A DNA stretch of 64,000 bases from Ignavibacteria bacterium. GTDB taxonomy: Bacteria > Bacteroidota > Ignavibacteria > Tepidaquicellales > Tepidaquicellaceae. Shown here piece after piece: positions 55,501 through 62,034 of this stretch. A model generated the notes under the pieces. The model saw nothing but the letters and a program-made list of their open reading frames with translations. It had not been told where the DNA came from and made no database searches. The DNA lies in NCBI GenBank assembly GCA_026417495.1, contig JAOADD010000038.1, forward strand, positions 62,001 to 126,000, written 5' to 3'. Position 1 is the first letter of the stretch, and every line of letters starts with the position of its first letter. The position numbers and the translations under genes were made by a program.

Positions 55501-55780
55501 ACCGACTAAATTTGAACTTGGACAGAATTATCCAAATCCATTTAATCCAAGAACTAAAATAGATTTTCAAATCCCATATGAAAGCAGAGTTAACCTGATT
55601 GTTTATGATATACTTGGAAGGGAAGTGAAGAAATTAATTTCAGAAAATTTGAAAGCAGGATATTATACAATTGATTTCAATGCATCAGAACTTTCAAGTG
55701 GAATATATTTCTATAGAATCGTTGCTATCTCAGGGAAAAAAGAATTTATTGATACTAAGAAAATGCTTGTTATTAAATAA
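49538..55780 (+). CDS. Giant T9SS-secreted beta-helix surface protein
   Basis: A 2080-residue protein with a signal peptide (about 1-24, cleavage near LYSQ). Residues about 25-830 are a right-handed beta-helix made of Asn/Ser/Thr/Gly-rich coils with NNTI and NNII-type turns. A tandem 39-residue repeat sits at 375-452. From about 860 and again near 1328, modules open with YVWQGNTSSNFG and YYTWKGTQSTNWN and lead into further beta-rich repeats (TLNNLTINR-like). Residues about 1880-1980 look like a fibronectin-type domain (VKLTWITENETNNSGFEIER). The end is a T9SS sorting domain with NYPNPFNPRTKI and LSSGIYFYRI. Probably an adhesin or surface-layer filament; no enzyme site is seen. Confidence 0.88.
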   Translation: MKKSTIFIIFIILSTILIAENLYSQTIRTVGGAGANYANLKAAFDAINNGSLTGNIILQLTGSTTETNAITLNASGSGGANYSSITIYPTVSNVIISGDLNTNLIYLNGADNVTFDGRINQSGSEKSLTIQNTSTGASATTFRLINSAENNTIKYCIIKGSGTNSSLGIITISTANTGNGNDNNTITYNDITSSSAGRPRYAIFSAGTAERDNDNNIISYNNIYDCFNTGGHSYAIFISSYSNNYTISNNSIYETTNFAPSGSYNYNGIRVSTNSNHTVISNYVGGTQPNCGGSAMIFNANYPHYFCGIFISGGSTGASLVQYNIIKNINYTSTQANPFDGIFINSGNVNVYNNTIGSTSENNSIVINTPCASASATITNGVVTSITLIGGGSGYTTAPVITFSGTCTDSAKAVANISNGVVTSITLLSGGSGYTSTPFVLFDGATYSTTHGIIQNSGGTVNINNNNISGITTVGSTYYSHGFEGIYVRSGGGITNITNNLIGSLNTTNSIYVSSTAQNSLQKQDIYGIYSASTNTTTISGNTIANLTNNYSGNSAAARARGIQTSAGINTITNNLVRDIRTSSGQTSIKSAASLIGISQTINSGTQTVTGNTVYNLYNLNTTARYDIYGIYFIAPNSGVNTVANNFIHSIYPSSSNTGTEIEGIFLNGGSIYCYNNIISLGNSISRGYEINGIWDENGSGSSSYIYFNTVYIGGTVTSGTTSYTACIWSNNSGTIRNFRNNIFANSRTGGSSGYHLSIYLNNITNLTIDYNDYYNAAGTLGRIGANPRNNLSTWRNGTGQDNNSTDINPSFANPTGTTPDDFLASASLPAVTGTGITTDYKGNARAPVPQMGALESTIEYVWQGNTSSNFGTASNWTNNMVPPDGANIRFATSPANDCVLDQNRVLGKITNSQSAKKLVVNGKQLTITKELDFTNNAQIDATASNSTVVFGGTSTQVIPSGAFTNNTLNNLTINNNYGVAINNSLTINQMLILTSGNLSIGSNTLTLNGIVSVFNGGFTGGNNSNIIFSGSGTAYLPSVTLNNLTINRTDGVIMIGNVTVNGTLTLTNGTLTVGNNNTLTINSISVSNGKINANGDSATVVFNNSSAITLPNEFFTSSSIFNLTINGSGGITYQGYLTVNGILNLAANNPSSTQGILHMHNGSLSTTLTMGANAVTLGVGDVTGIVKRNYFIANKEYTFGNQFTKICFLPGGTYPDSIVVKILIGNPPIWKSNAIKRMYDFVQRGGSNCIATITTHYLDDELNGNPEQDLVQWTCYADSVPPKVYEWGRSNLNTENNWIEIDNINIGYFPTRFGQLENTLAKSSLSYYTWKGTQSTNWNTPENWDPVGRPNETSNIIIPDAANTNYDPVIPNGTEIKTITLQSGSILNTEANAQITINGGLGAWVNLGGTFNPSTSNLIFTNRNATMSGENDVYNLTIGSGDTLWMAENSVIRIYGSVYNNGVWRTVISGHTTVEYCGGTQTVVVPNPSTNRYSHLILSGSGTKTLPSSALNIYCDLVITGTTTVNTNSSLTIGGDLIVDEGATFNAGNFNHTIFGNFQNYGTVNLPAGYTITMKSDTARYIDGISPINFANLTLDNAVNVTIYGDVYINNQLTISRGYLYLGVPSDKNENPLLRNNKYLVMNPLSASLNVYLKLKGGISTTSNSKINATSKYSTIEFNGSSTQIIPDGLFIDNEVNNLKINNSSGVNMEGNLKINGELILNSGILNTQSNSIIFDVDAIDPVETSSSRIVGTAKILNVPVGTGSFSFLSMDISNGMDDLGNVSITRKTGPSAVIIVGQYSSIASHWKVESDYPPTNGRTITYKWLSVLDNGKNFSAINKAQTWYSTDDGNSWVAYGDEIDVSNSNPRIMNVTTTHFSYWVASDKEGPLPVVLNSFNSEVKGRNVKLTWITENETNNSGFEIERKSNEDSWTKVGYMPGKGTTNKNNYYIFEDKNLNTGRYKYRLKQIDIYGNYNYFDLKNEIVILPPTKFELGQNYPNPFNPRTKIDFQIPYESRVNLIVYDILGREVKKLISENLKAGYYTIDFNASELSSGIYFYRIVAISGKKEFIDTKKMLVIK
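50660..50893 (+). repeat. Tandem 39-residue repeat in the giant T9SS protein
   Basis: Two consecutive 117-bp units encode related segments, NGVVTSITLIGGGSGYTTAP and NGVVTSITLLSGGSGYTSTP. The protein repeat is much better conserved than the DNA, which points to an old duplication kept by selection. The unit interrupts the surrounding beta-helix. Confidence 0.75.
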
Positions 55781-55802
55781 TTTTATATGACAAGTTATTG
55801 TT

Positions 55803-55838
55803 AAACTGCTTACCAAAATGAAGGTAAGCAGTTTTTTT
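55803..55838 (+). terminator. Intrinsic terminator after the giant T9SS gene
   Basis: A perfect 12-bp stem (55803-55814 with 55823-55834), 8-nt loop and a T-run to 55838, 22 bp after the stop codon. Confidence 0.9.
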
Positions 55839-56201
55839 ATTTGTATTTTTTTACTTTTTTTGATGTTTATAGTTGTATTTAATGTATTCTATATTTCAAT
55901 ACAGTTAATGAGAAGATTATTTTATGTGAAGATTAATATTTTTAAAACGGAAAGATATATTTAAACCAATACATTTAAATAAATATCATAAAAACATATT
56001 GATAAGAATTTTGATTCATGCGTGATTATAAATTTTTTTGGATTTGTCAATTATGTCATCACCTGATTCATTATTTATTTAAATTAATAATAAATTTTAT
56101 TATTTTAGAAAATAGAATTACTCTTTTTGGATTTCAATATGTCTTGTCACCATAACTCTTTTATGAGTTTTTGTTATATAAATATGAAACAATTTTAATT
56201 T
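55839..56201. other. 363-bp non-coding region upstream of the KamA operon
   Basis: Very AT-rich, with no gene-like frame. The only structure seen is an imperfect direct repeat (56035-56063 and 56124-56151) listed separately. No consensus promoter is evident. Confidence 0.6.
56035..56151 (+). repeat. Imperfect direct repeat upstream of the KamA operon
   Basis: Copies at 56035-56063 and 56124-56151 share TTTTTGGATTT, then CAAT.ATGTC and TCACC, differing by a small indel and a few bases. They lie 89 bp apart and end about 50 bp before the operon's first ATG. The GGATTT and TCACC parts stand out from the A/T background, so regulator-binding sites are possible. Confidence 0.45.
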
Positions 56202-57785
56202 ATGTTTAAACTGAAAGTTAATTCAAAAACTATGGAAAAAATTGATAAAATAAAAGCAATTCGATGGTATTGTAATGATGATAAAATTTTAGATACTATT
56301 GAGAATGAAAATTTATGCCCTGATGGTCTTCTAAATAAACTGCACTATTGTTATAGAGAACATTCTAACATCTTACGAGATGGAGAACCAATTTTTAAAA
56401 CGAAAAATTTTTATTCAGGATTAAGTGGATTTAAAGAAATTATAGAGGAATTGAATAAGAATGGAATTGATATTGGAGATGTTCGGGAGAGGGAATTTTT
56501 CATAGAAGTTTATAGATTTTTGGCGACGAAACATGCTCTAAATGCAATAGATTGGAGAAATTATCAAGATAATTCTATATACCATTTGATTATCCCTCAA
56601 CCAAATATGATTAAGAAAGAAGAGGTGCAAAAATACTTAAACGCTAAGACTGAAGAAGAAAGAATGCAAGTGGTTAAAGATTATCAAAAGAAAACAAACC
56701 CTCATGATGGCAAGCAGAAACTAAATAAACCATGGTATATAGATGACAATAACAGACTTGTCATATTAGATGGTTGTCAACATAAATATCCACCTATTAA
56801 TTTAATTCTTGATAAAACTACTCAAAGTTGTTTTGCATTTTGCACTTATTGTTTCCGTCATGCGCAGGTGAGGGGTGATGAAGATATGTTTGTACAAGAA
56901 AGTGTTCAACAGGTGCTTGATTATTTGAAAAGACATAAAGAAATAACTGATATTTTAATTACTGGTGGTGATGCAGCATTTTTACCCTATGATAGATTAA
57001 GAGAATATGTTATACCTATTGTTCAAGAAGAGGAGTTGAGTCATATCAGAAATGTTAGATTTGGTTCGAGAGTCTTAACATACCATCCCGAATTTATTTT
57101 GAATGATAAATTTAAAGAACATTTAGACCTTATGAGATATGCTATTGATAATGGAGTACAAGTAGTTTGGGTTTCACATTTTTCAACACCAAGGGAAATA
57201 TTGAATCCTTTGACTATATCAGCAATTAGAAGGTTGAAGTCTTTCGGGTTAACCTTAAAAAATCAAAGTCCGATAATGAAGCATGTAAGCTTATTCTTAG
57301 ATGAGAATGGAAAAGTAGATATAGATAAATCAGCACAAAATTGGATTGATTTAGGAAATATTTTAGCTATGCTTGGAATTGGTTTCCATTCTATGTACTG
57401 TGCAAGACCAACAGGTGAATACCACTATTTTACAGCTCCTTTGGCGGATATAGTTGAAATATTTAATAAAGTTTTTAGAGAGTTAGCTTCAATAAATAGA
57501 CCCTCGAGATTCATTACAATGACATTTTCATCAGGAAAAATTTCTTTATTAGGAACAACTCATATAAATAATGAAAAAGTGTTTGTATTAAGATTTAATG
57601 AAGCACGTAATATGAAATGGATGGATAAGATATTTTTTGCTAAATTTAGTGAAACTGAGACTTCAATTGAGAATCTCGAACCCTATGATGCTGATGAGTT
57701 TTTCTATAAAGATGAATTAAGAAAGATAGAAAAAGAATTAGCTGACTTGCTTGAGAAAGAAAAATATAACCACAGAAATGATTAA
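56202..57785 (+). CDS. KamA-family radical-SAM aminomutase of unknown substrate
   Basis: A 527-residue protein. The radical-SAM cluster motif is Cys210-x3-Cys214-x2-Cys217 (CFAFCTYC) followed by FRHAQVRG; ITGGDAAFLP binds SAM. Lys446 in SSGKISLL matches the PLP-binding Lys of lysine 2,3-aminomutase. The two Asp that bind the substrate's side-chain amine in that enzyme are missing: Ala401 (in CARPTG) replaces the first and Thr439/Met440 the second. It is therefore probably a 2,3-aminomutase for another amino acid. An N-terminal part of about 200 residues is longer than in clostridial KamA. It is first in an operon with CoA-transferase, aminotransferase and thiolase genes. Confidence 0.9.
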   Translation: MFKLKVNSKTMEKIDKIKAIRWYCNDDKILDTIENENLCPDGLLNKLHYCYREHSNILRDGEPIFKTKNFYSGLSGFKEIIEELNKNGIDIGDVREREFFIEVYRFLATKHALNAIDWRNYQDNSIYHLIIPQPNMIKKEEVQKYLNAKTEEERMQVVKDYQKKTNPHDGKQKLNKPWYIDDNNRLVILDGCQHKYPPINLILDKTTQSCFAFCTYCFRHAQVRGDEDMFVQESVQQVLDYLKRHKEITDILITGGDAAFLPYDRLREYVIPIVQEEELSHIRNVRFGSRVLTYHPEFILNDKFKEHLDLMRYAIDNGVQVVWVSHFSTPREILNPLTISAIRRLKSFGLTLKNQSPIMKHVSLFLDENGKVDIDKSAQNWIDLGNILAMLGIGFHSMYCARPTGEYHYFTAPLADIVEIFNKVFRELASINRPSRFITMTFSSGKISLLGTTHINNEKVFVLRFNEARNMKWMDKIFFAKFSETETSIENLEPYDADEFFYKDELRKIEKELADLLEKEKYNHRND

Positions 57786-58491
57786 TAAAATTGTTAAAAC
57801 AGTTCATGAAGCCGTAGCTGATATCTTTGATGGTGCAACTATTATGATAAGTGGTTTTGGGGAAGCAGGGAGCCCAATTGAATTAATTCATGCTTTAATT
57901 GACCAAGGAGCAAAAGACTTAACTGTTATTAGTAATAATGCTGGTAGCGGCTATGTTGGATTAGCGTCATTAATAGAACATAGAAGAGTAAGAAAAATTA
58001 TTTGTTCGTTCCCCAAAACTACAAACTCTAAAGTATTCCCTGAGTTATATTTTAAAGGAGAAATTGAACTCGAGTTAGTACCGCAAGGGACTTTAGCTGA
58101 GAGAATAAGAGCTGGTGGTGCTGGAATTCCTGCATTTTATACACCTACTTCTGTTGATACAATTCTCTCTGAAGGTAAAGAGAAAAGAATTATTAATGAT
58201 AAAATGTGTGTTCTTGAATATGCTTTAAAAGCTGATTTTTCACTTGTGAAATGTCTTAAAGCTGATAGATTTGGTAATCTTGTATATAATAAAACAGCAA
58301 GAAATTTTGGGCCAATAATGTGTATGGCAGCAAATACTACTATTGTTCAAGCTAAACAGATTGTAGAGCTTGGTGAGTTAGACCCAGAATGTATTGTAAC
58401 ACCAGGAATTTTTGTAAATAGAATTGTTGAAGTAAAAAACCCCGCTGATGAGTCAAAACTAGTAGAAGAGAATAGGAGGTACCCATGGTAA
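57778..58491 (+). CDS. 3-oxoacid CoA-transferase, alpha subunit (PcaI-like)
   Basis: A 237-residue protein. ATG 57778, inside the last codons of the KamA-like gene (8-bp overlap), begins the conserved MINK segment; an earlier ATG at 57751 is not expected. Family I CoA-transferase features are SGFGEAGSPIELIHAL, VISNNAGSGYVGLA, CSFPKTTNSKVF, VPQGTLAERIRAGGAGIPAF and ARNFGPIM. The wording is close to PcaI, the 3-oxoadipate:succinyl-CoA transferase subunit. It pairs with the beta subunit that follows. Confidence 0.92.
   Translation: MINKIVKTVHEAVADIFDGATIMISGFGEAGSPIELIHALIDQGAKDLTVISNNAGSGYVGLASLIEHRRVRKIICSFPKTTNSKVFPELYFKGEIELELVPQGTLAERIRAGGAGIPAFYTPTSVDTILSEGKEKRIINDKMCVLEYALKADFSLVKCLKADRFGNLVYNKTARNFGPIMCMAANTTIVQAKQIVELGELDPECIVTPGIFVNRIVEVKNPADESKLVEENRRYPW
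58474..58480 (+). promoter_or_regulatory. Strong Shine-Dalgarno for the beta subunit
   Basis: AGGAGGT lies four bases before ATG 58485, within the 3' end of the alpha-subunit gene where it encodes Arg-Arg. It is the only full Shine-Dalgarno before a start codon that I noticed in the window. Confidence 0.5.
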
Positions 58492-59141
58492 GTGAAGAAA
58501 AAAATGTAGGTTGGACTCTTAATCAAGTGGCAGAACAGGTAGCTATGGATGTTTTTGATGGTGCATATGTAAATCTCGGTATTGGATTACCTGAATTAGT
58601 TGCGGACTATGTTGCATCAGATAAAGAGGTTATCTACCACACAGAGAATGGTTTATTAGGAATGGGAAAAGCACCTGAACCTGGAAAAGAAGACCCTGAA
58701 CTCATTAATGCGGGTAAAAAATATGTTACAGCAATTAAAGGTGCCTGTTACTTTCACCATGCAGATAGTTTTGCTATGATTAGAGGTGGCCATATTGATA
58801 TTTGTGTTATGGGTGCTCTTCAGGTTTCGGAGGAAGGTGATCTTGCAAATTGGACTACGGGAGAAAAAGATACTATTCCTGCTGTTGGGGGAGCGATGGA
58901 TTTAGTAGCAGGGGTTAAAACACTTTTCATCATAATGCAACACACCACTAAAGATGGGAAACCAAAAATAGTAAATAAATGCACATATCCACTTACAGGC
59001 AAAAACTGCGTAAATAGAATTTATACTAATCTTGCAGTTATAGATGTTCTTGATAAAAAATTATGGGTACGAAAATTAGCACCGAATGTTTCGTTTGAAT
59101 ATTTACAATCTAAAACAGAAGCGAAATTAAACATTAAATAA
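58485..59141 (+). CDS. 3-oxoacid CoA-transferase, beta subunit (PcaJ-like)
   Basis: A 218-residue protein of normal family length. NLGIGLPELVADYV and the catalytic-Glu motif HTENGLLGMG are followed by GKEDPELINAGKKYVTAIKG, FHHADSFAMIRGGHIDI, GDLANWTTGE and CTYPLTGKNCVNRIYT, which closely follow PcaJ. The Glu forms a thioester with CoA taken from a donor, usually succinyl-CoA, and passes it to a 3-oxo acid. It overlaps the alpha-subunit gene by 7 bp. Confidence 0.93.
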   Translation: MVSEEKNVGWTLNQVAEQVAMDVFDGAYVNLGIGLPELVADYVASDKEVIYHTENGLLGMGKAPEPGKEDPELINAGKKYVTAIKGACYFHHADSFAMIRGGHIDICVMGALQVSEEGDLANWTTGEKDTIPAVGGAMDLVAGVKTLFIIMQHTTKDGKPKIVNKCTYPLTGKNCVNRIYTNLAVIDVLDKKLWVRKLAPNVSFEYLQSKTEAKLNIK

Positions 59142-59252
59142 TAAATCCATTTCATCTAACATCATACTTTTCATGCTTATTATTTATAAATAGTAATTTC
59201 ATAAAAGATAATTTACAATTTCCAAAAAAGTGTAAATAATTTAGACTAATTT

Positions 59253-60587
59253 ATGGAAAATAAAAAAAGTGCAGAACTTTATCAGAAAGCAATTGAGTTA
59301 TTACCAGGAGGTGTTAGTAGAAATACAGTATTTAGAAAACCTTTTCCTGATTATGCTGCAAAAGCTTCCGGTTGTTATATAACTGATATAGATGGTGTTG
59401 AGAGAATTGACTTTTCAAACAATATGGCATCCTTAATTCACGGACATGCTCATCCTGAAATAGTAGAAGGTGTGATTGAACAATTGAAGAAAGGTACAGC
59501 TTATACATTAGCATCAGAAGCTGAATTGAAATTTGCTGAACTGTTAGTAAACAGGGTAGAAAGTTTTGAGAAAATCAGATTTGTGAATTCTGGTACGGAA
59601 GCGGTTATGATAATGATAAAAGCAGCAAGAGCATATACAGGAAAACCTAAAATTGCAAAAGCAGAAGGTGCTTATCATGGTACTTATGATTTTGCAGAAG
59701 TGAGTCAACATGCAAATCCATCTAATTGGGGTGATATCGATTGCCCTAATAGTGTACCACTTGTATTTGGTACTCCAAAGGGAGTCCTTGATGATGTAAT
59801 TATTTTTCCATTCAATGATATTGAAAGAACTTTAAGAATTCTAGATAAACATAAAGATGAAATTGCTTGTGTTTTATTAGATCCAGTTCCACATAGAGTT
59901 GGACTTATGAGAGCTACGGAAGAATTTATTGAAGCTGTGTACAAATGGACGCGGGAAAATAATTCTTTATTGATTTTTGATGAGGTTCTATGTTTTAGAG
60001 TTGGTTATGGTGGTGCACAGGAAATTTATAAATATAAACCAGATCTTACAGCTCTTGGAAAAATAATTGGTGGTGGTTTTCCTGTCGGAGCTATTGCTGG
60101 AAGAGCGGATGTTCTAAAAGTTATGGACCCTAGAGAACCTAAACTTTTATTCCCTCATTCTGGAACTTTTTCTGCAAATCCAATAACAATGACTGCTGGT
60201 TATATCGCAATGAAATTATTTGATAAAGAAGCGGTTGATAGGTTAAATGCACTGACTTCTAAAGCAAAAGAACAGATAAAAGAAGTAATCAAAATTTGTG
60301 ATGTTCCTGTTTCAATTTCAGGAGCTGGTTCTATGTTCAGGATACATTTGAAACCAAATCCTCCGACAACTTATAGGGAAACATATCAATGTCCCGAAAC
60401 TTTAAAGGTATTGGTTCAATTACTTGATCATTTATATTATAAGGAAAAAATTCTTATGATTAATACATTTTCTTGTATGTTCTCTACCGCTATTACACAA
60501 AAAGAAGTTGATAGATTATCTGATGGATTAATGAATGCATTCAAGCTGTATAAAAAAGAAATTGAAAGTATTCAACAAATAAATTAA
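59253..60587 (+). CDS. Class-III PLP aminotransferase (GSA-aminomutase/beta-amino-acid type)
   Basis: A 444-residue fold-type I PLP enzyme. LLPGGVSRNTVFR, FVNSGTEAVMIMIKAAR (phosphate-binding), YHGTYDF, LIFDEVLCFR (Asp to the pyridine N) and Lys270 in LGKIIGGGFPVGA (PLP Lys) are present. The sequence type is that of glutamate-1-semialdehyde aminomutase, a group that also contains beta-amino-acid aminotransferases such as those for beta-phenylalanine. A haem role is unlikely, since no haem genes are near and the operon is catabolic. In context it could convert a beta-amino acid into a 3-oxo acid. A 111-bp gap separates it from the CoA-transferase pair. Confidence 0.9.
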   Translation: MENKKSAELYQKAIELLPGGVSRNTVFRKPFPDYAAKASGCYITDIDGVERIDFSNNMASLIHGHAHPEIVEGVIEQLKKGTAYTLASEAELKFAELLVNRVESFEKIRFVNSGTEAVMIMIKAARAYTGKPKIAKAEGAYHGTYDFAEVSQHANPSNWGDIDCPNSVPLVFGTPKGVLDDVIIFPFNDIERTLRILDKHKDEIACVLLDPVPHRVGLMRATEEFIEAVYKWTRENNSLLIFDEVLCFRVGYGGAQEIYKYKPDLTALGKIIGGGFPVGAIAGRADVLKVMDPREPKLLFPHSGTFSANPITMTAGYIAMKLFDKEAVDRLNALTSKAKEQIKEVIKICDVPVSISGAGSMFRIHLKPNPPTTYRETYQCPETLKVLVQLLDHLYYKEKILMINTFSCMFSTAITQKEVDRLSDGLMNAFKLYKKEIESIQQIN

Positions 60588-60598
60588 TAATTTATCAG

Positions 60599-61798
60599 AT
60601 GCAAAACGCATATATTTGTGATGCTATTAGAACACCAATTGGTAAATATGGTGGTTCTCTTTCTTCTATTAGACCTGATGATTTAATGGCTTATGTTTTA
60701 AAATCTTTGAGAGAGAGAAATAAAAATATCGATTGGAATGAATTAGATGATGTTATCATTGGTTGTGCCAATCAATCAGGAGAAGATAATAGAAATGTTG
60801 CTAGAATGGCACTATTGATTGCCGATTTTCCATATACAATACCTGGAGTTACAGTAAATAGACTTTGCGGTTCGGGAATGGAAGCTGTTGGTTGTGCTGC
60901 TAGGAATATTAGAACAGGTGAAGCAGATTTAATTATTGCTGGTGGTGTTGAAAGTATGTCTAGAGCTCCTTTTGTTATAGAAAAATCGTCAGAACCGTTT
61001 TCAAGAAATGTTAAAATGTATGATACGACTCTTGGTTGGAGATTCATTAATCCAGTGATGCAACAGAAGTATGGTACTGAATCAATGATAGAAACTGCTG
61101 AAAATATTGCACAAGATTTTAAAATAAGCAGGGAAGACCAAGATAAATTTGCATTATGGAGTCAAGAAAAAACCAGAATTGCGCAAGCAGAAGGTTTATT
61201 CAAAACTGAAATAATACCTGTAGAAATACAGGGAAAAGAAAAGGTAATTTTTGAAATAGATGAACATCCAAGACTTACATCTCTTGAAAAATTAGCATCT
61301 CTAAAACCTATTGTTAAAATTGACGGAACTGTTACAGCGGGTAATTCATCGGGGATTAATGATGGAGCTGCCGCATTGTTAATAGCATCTGAAAATGCGA
61401 TTAAGAAATATAACTTAAATCCACTTGTAAAAATTCTGGGTATGGATGTAGCGGGTGTTGAACCGAGAATAATGGGATTGGGACCTGTGCCTGCAACTCA
61501 AAAATTACTTAAAAGACTTGGTATAAAAATTGAAGAGATTGATATTATTGAATTAAATGAAGCTTTTGCTTCTCAAGCTTTATGTTGTATTAGAGAACTT
61601 GGATTAAGCGACTTTGATGAAAGGATTAATCCATTAGGTGGTGCTATTGCACTTGGGCATCCGTTAGGTATGACGGGCGCGAGACTTATTACAACAGCAG
61701 TGCATCAATTAAAACGAACTAGTTTAAACATAGCTCTTTGCACAATGTGTATTGGAGTTGGGCAAGGTATCGCAATGGTTATAGAAAATGTAAATTAA
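60599..61798 (+). CDS. Acetyl-CoA acyltransferase, PcaF/3-oxoadipyl-CoA thiolase-like
   Basis: A 399-residue thiolase. Nucleophile Cys90 lies in NRLCGSGMEAV, GGAIALGHPLGMTGAR supplies the His, and CTMCIGVGQG the second Cys. Stretches such as AICD-like ICDAIRTPIGKYGGSL, GCANQSGEDNRNVARMALL, TTLGWRFINP and MGLGPVPATQKLL are typical of PcaF, which cleaves 3-oxoadipyl-CoA to succinyl-CoA and acetyl-CoA. It ends the operon; the previous gene stops 11 bp upstream. No terminator is seen after it. Confidence 0.93.
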   Translation: MQNAYICDAIRTPIGKYGGSLSSIRPDDLMAYVLKSLRERNKNIDWNELDDVIIGCANQSGEDNRNVARMALLIADFPYTIPGVTVNRLCGSGMEAVGCAARNIRTGEADLIIAGGVESMSRAPFVIEKSSEPFSRNVKMYDTTLGWRFINPVMQQKYGTESMIETAENIAQDFKISREDQDKFALWSQEKTRIAQAEGLFKTEIIPVEIQGKEKVIFEIDEHPRLTSLEKLASLKPIVKIDGTVTAGNSSGINDGAAALLIASENAIKKYNLNPLVKILGMDVAGVEPRIMGLGPVPATQKLLKRLGIKIEEIDIIELNEAFASQALCCIRELGLSDFDERINPLGGAIALGHPLGMTGARLITTAVHQLKRTSLNIALCTMCIGVGQGIAMVIENVN

Positions 61799-61940
61799 CT
61801 TATTATTTAAATTATTTCTTGGAAAATTTATTATAATAATTAGACAATTAATCAAATCAGCTAACTATATATATAAATCATTAAGTCAAAACTTATTTAC
61901 AAAAGTTCTTATTTGTCTTTTTCATATATCTCTGATTTTT

Positions 61941-61980
61941 AATGTAAATTCTTTATTTTATTATAATTATAATTTACATT
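61941..61980. repeat. Perfect 10-bp inverted repeat before tig
   Basis: AATGTAAATT (61941-61950) and its reverse complement (61971-61980) flank 20 bp of A/T sequence in the 236-bp gap between the thiolase and tig. It could be a weak hairpin or operator; there is no T-run for a terminator. Confidence 0.3.
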
Positions 61981-62034
61981 GTAAATTTTCATTATAAAAA
62001 TTAATTTAATAGTTTTAAATAATTAAATAAAAAA

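Noticed and set aside
57751-57777. CoA-transferase alpha subunit starting at ATG 57751
   Set aside because: The first nine residues are frame-shadow of the upstream gene; the conserved MINK start is at 57778.
56202-57785. Naming the gene kamA (lysine 2,3-aminomutase)
   Set aside because: The Asp residues that bind the lysine side chain are missing and no other lysine-fermentation gene is present.
59253-60587. hemL, glutamate-1-semialdehyde aminomutase for haem synthesis
   Set aside because: The fold class fits, but it lies in a catabolic operon with CoA-transferase and thiolase and no haem genes; a beta-amino-acid role explains the context better.
58485-61798. Aromatic (protocatechuate) degradation because of PcaI/J/F similarity
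   Set aside because: No ring-cleavage or muconate genes are present; the upstream genes handle amino acids.
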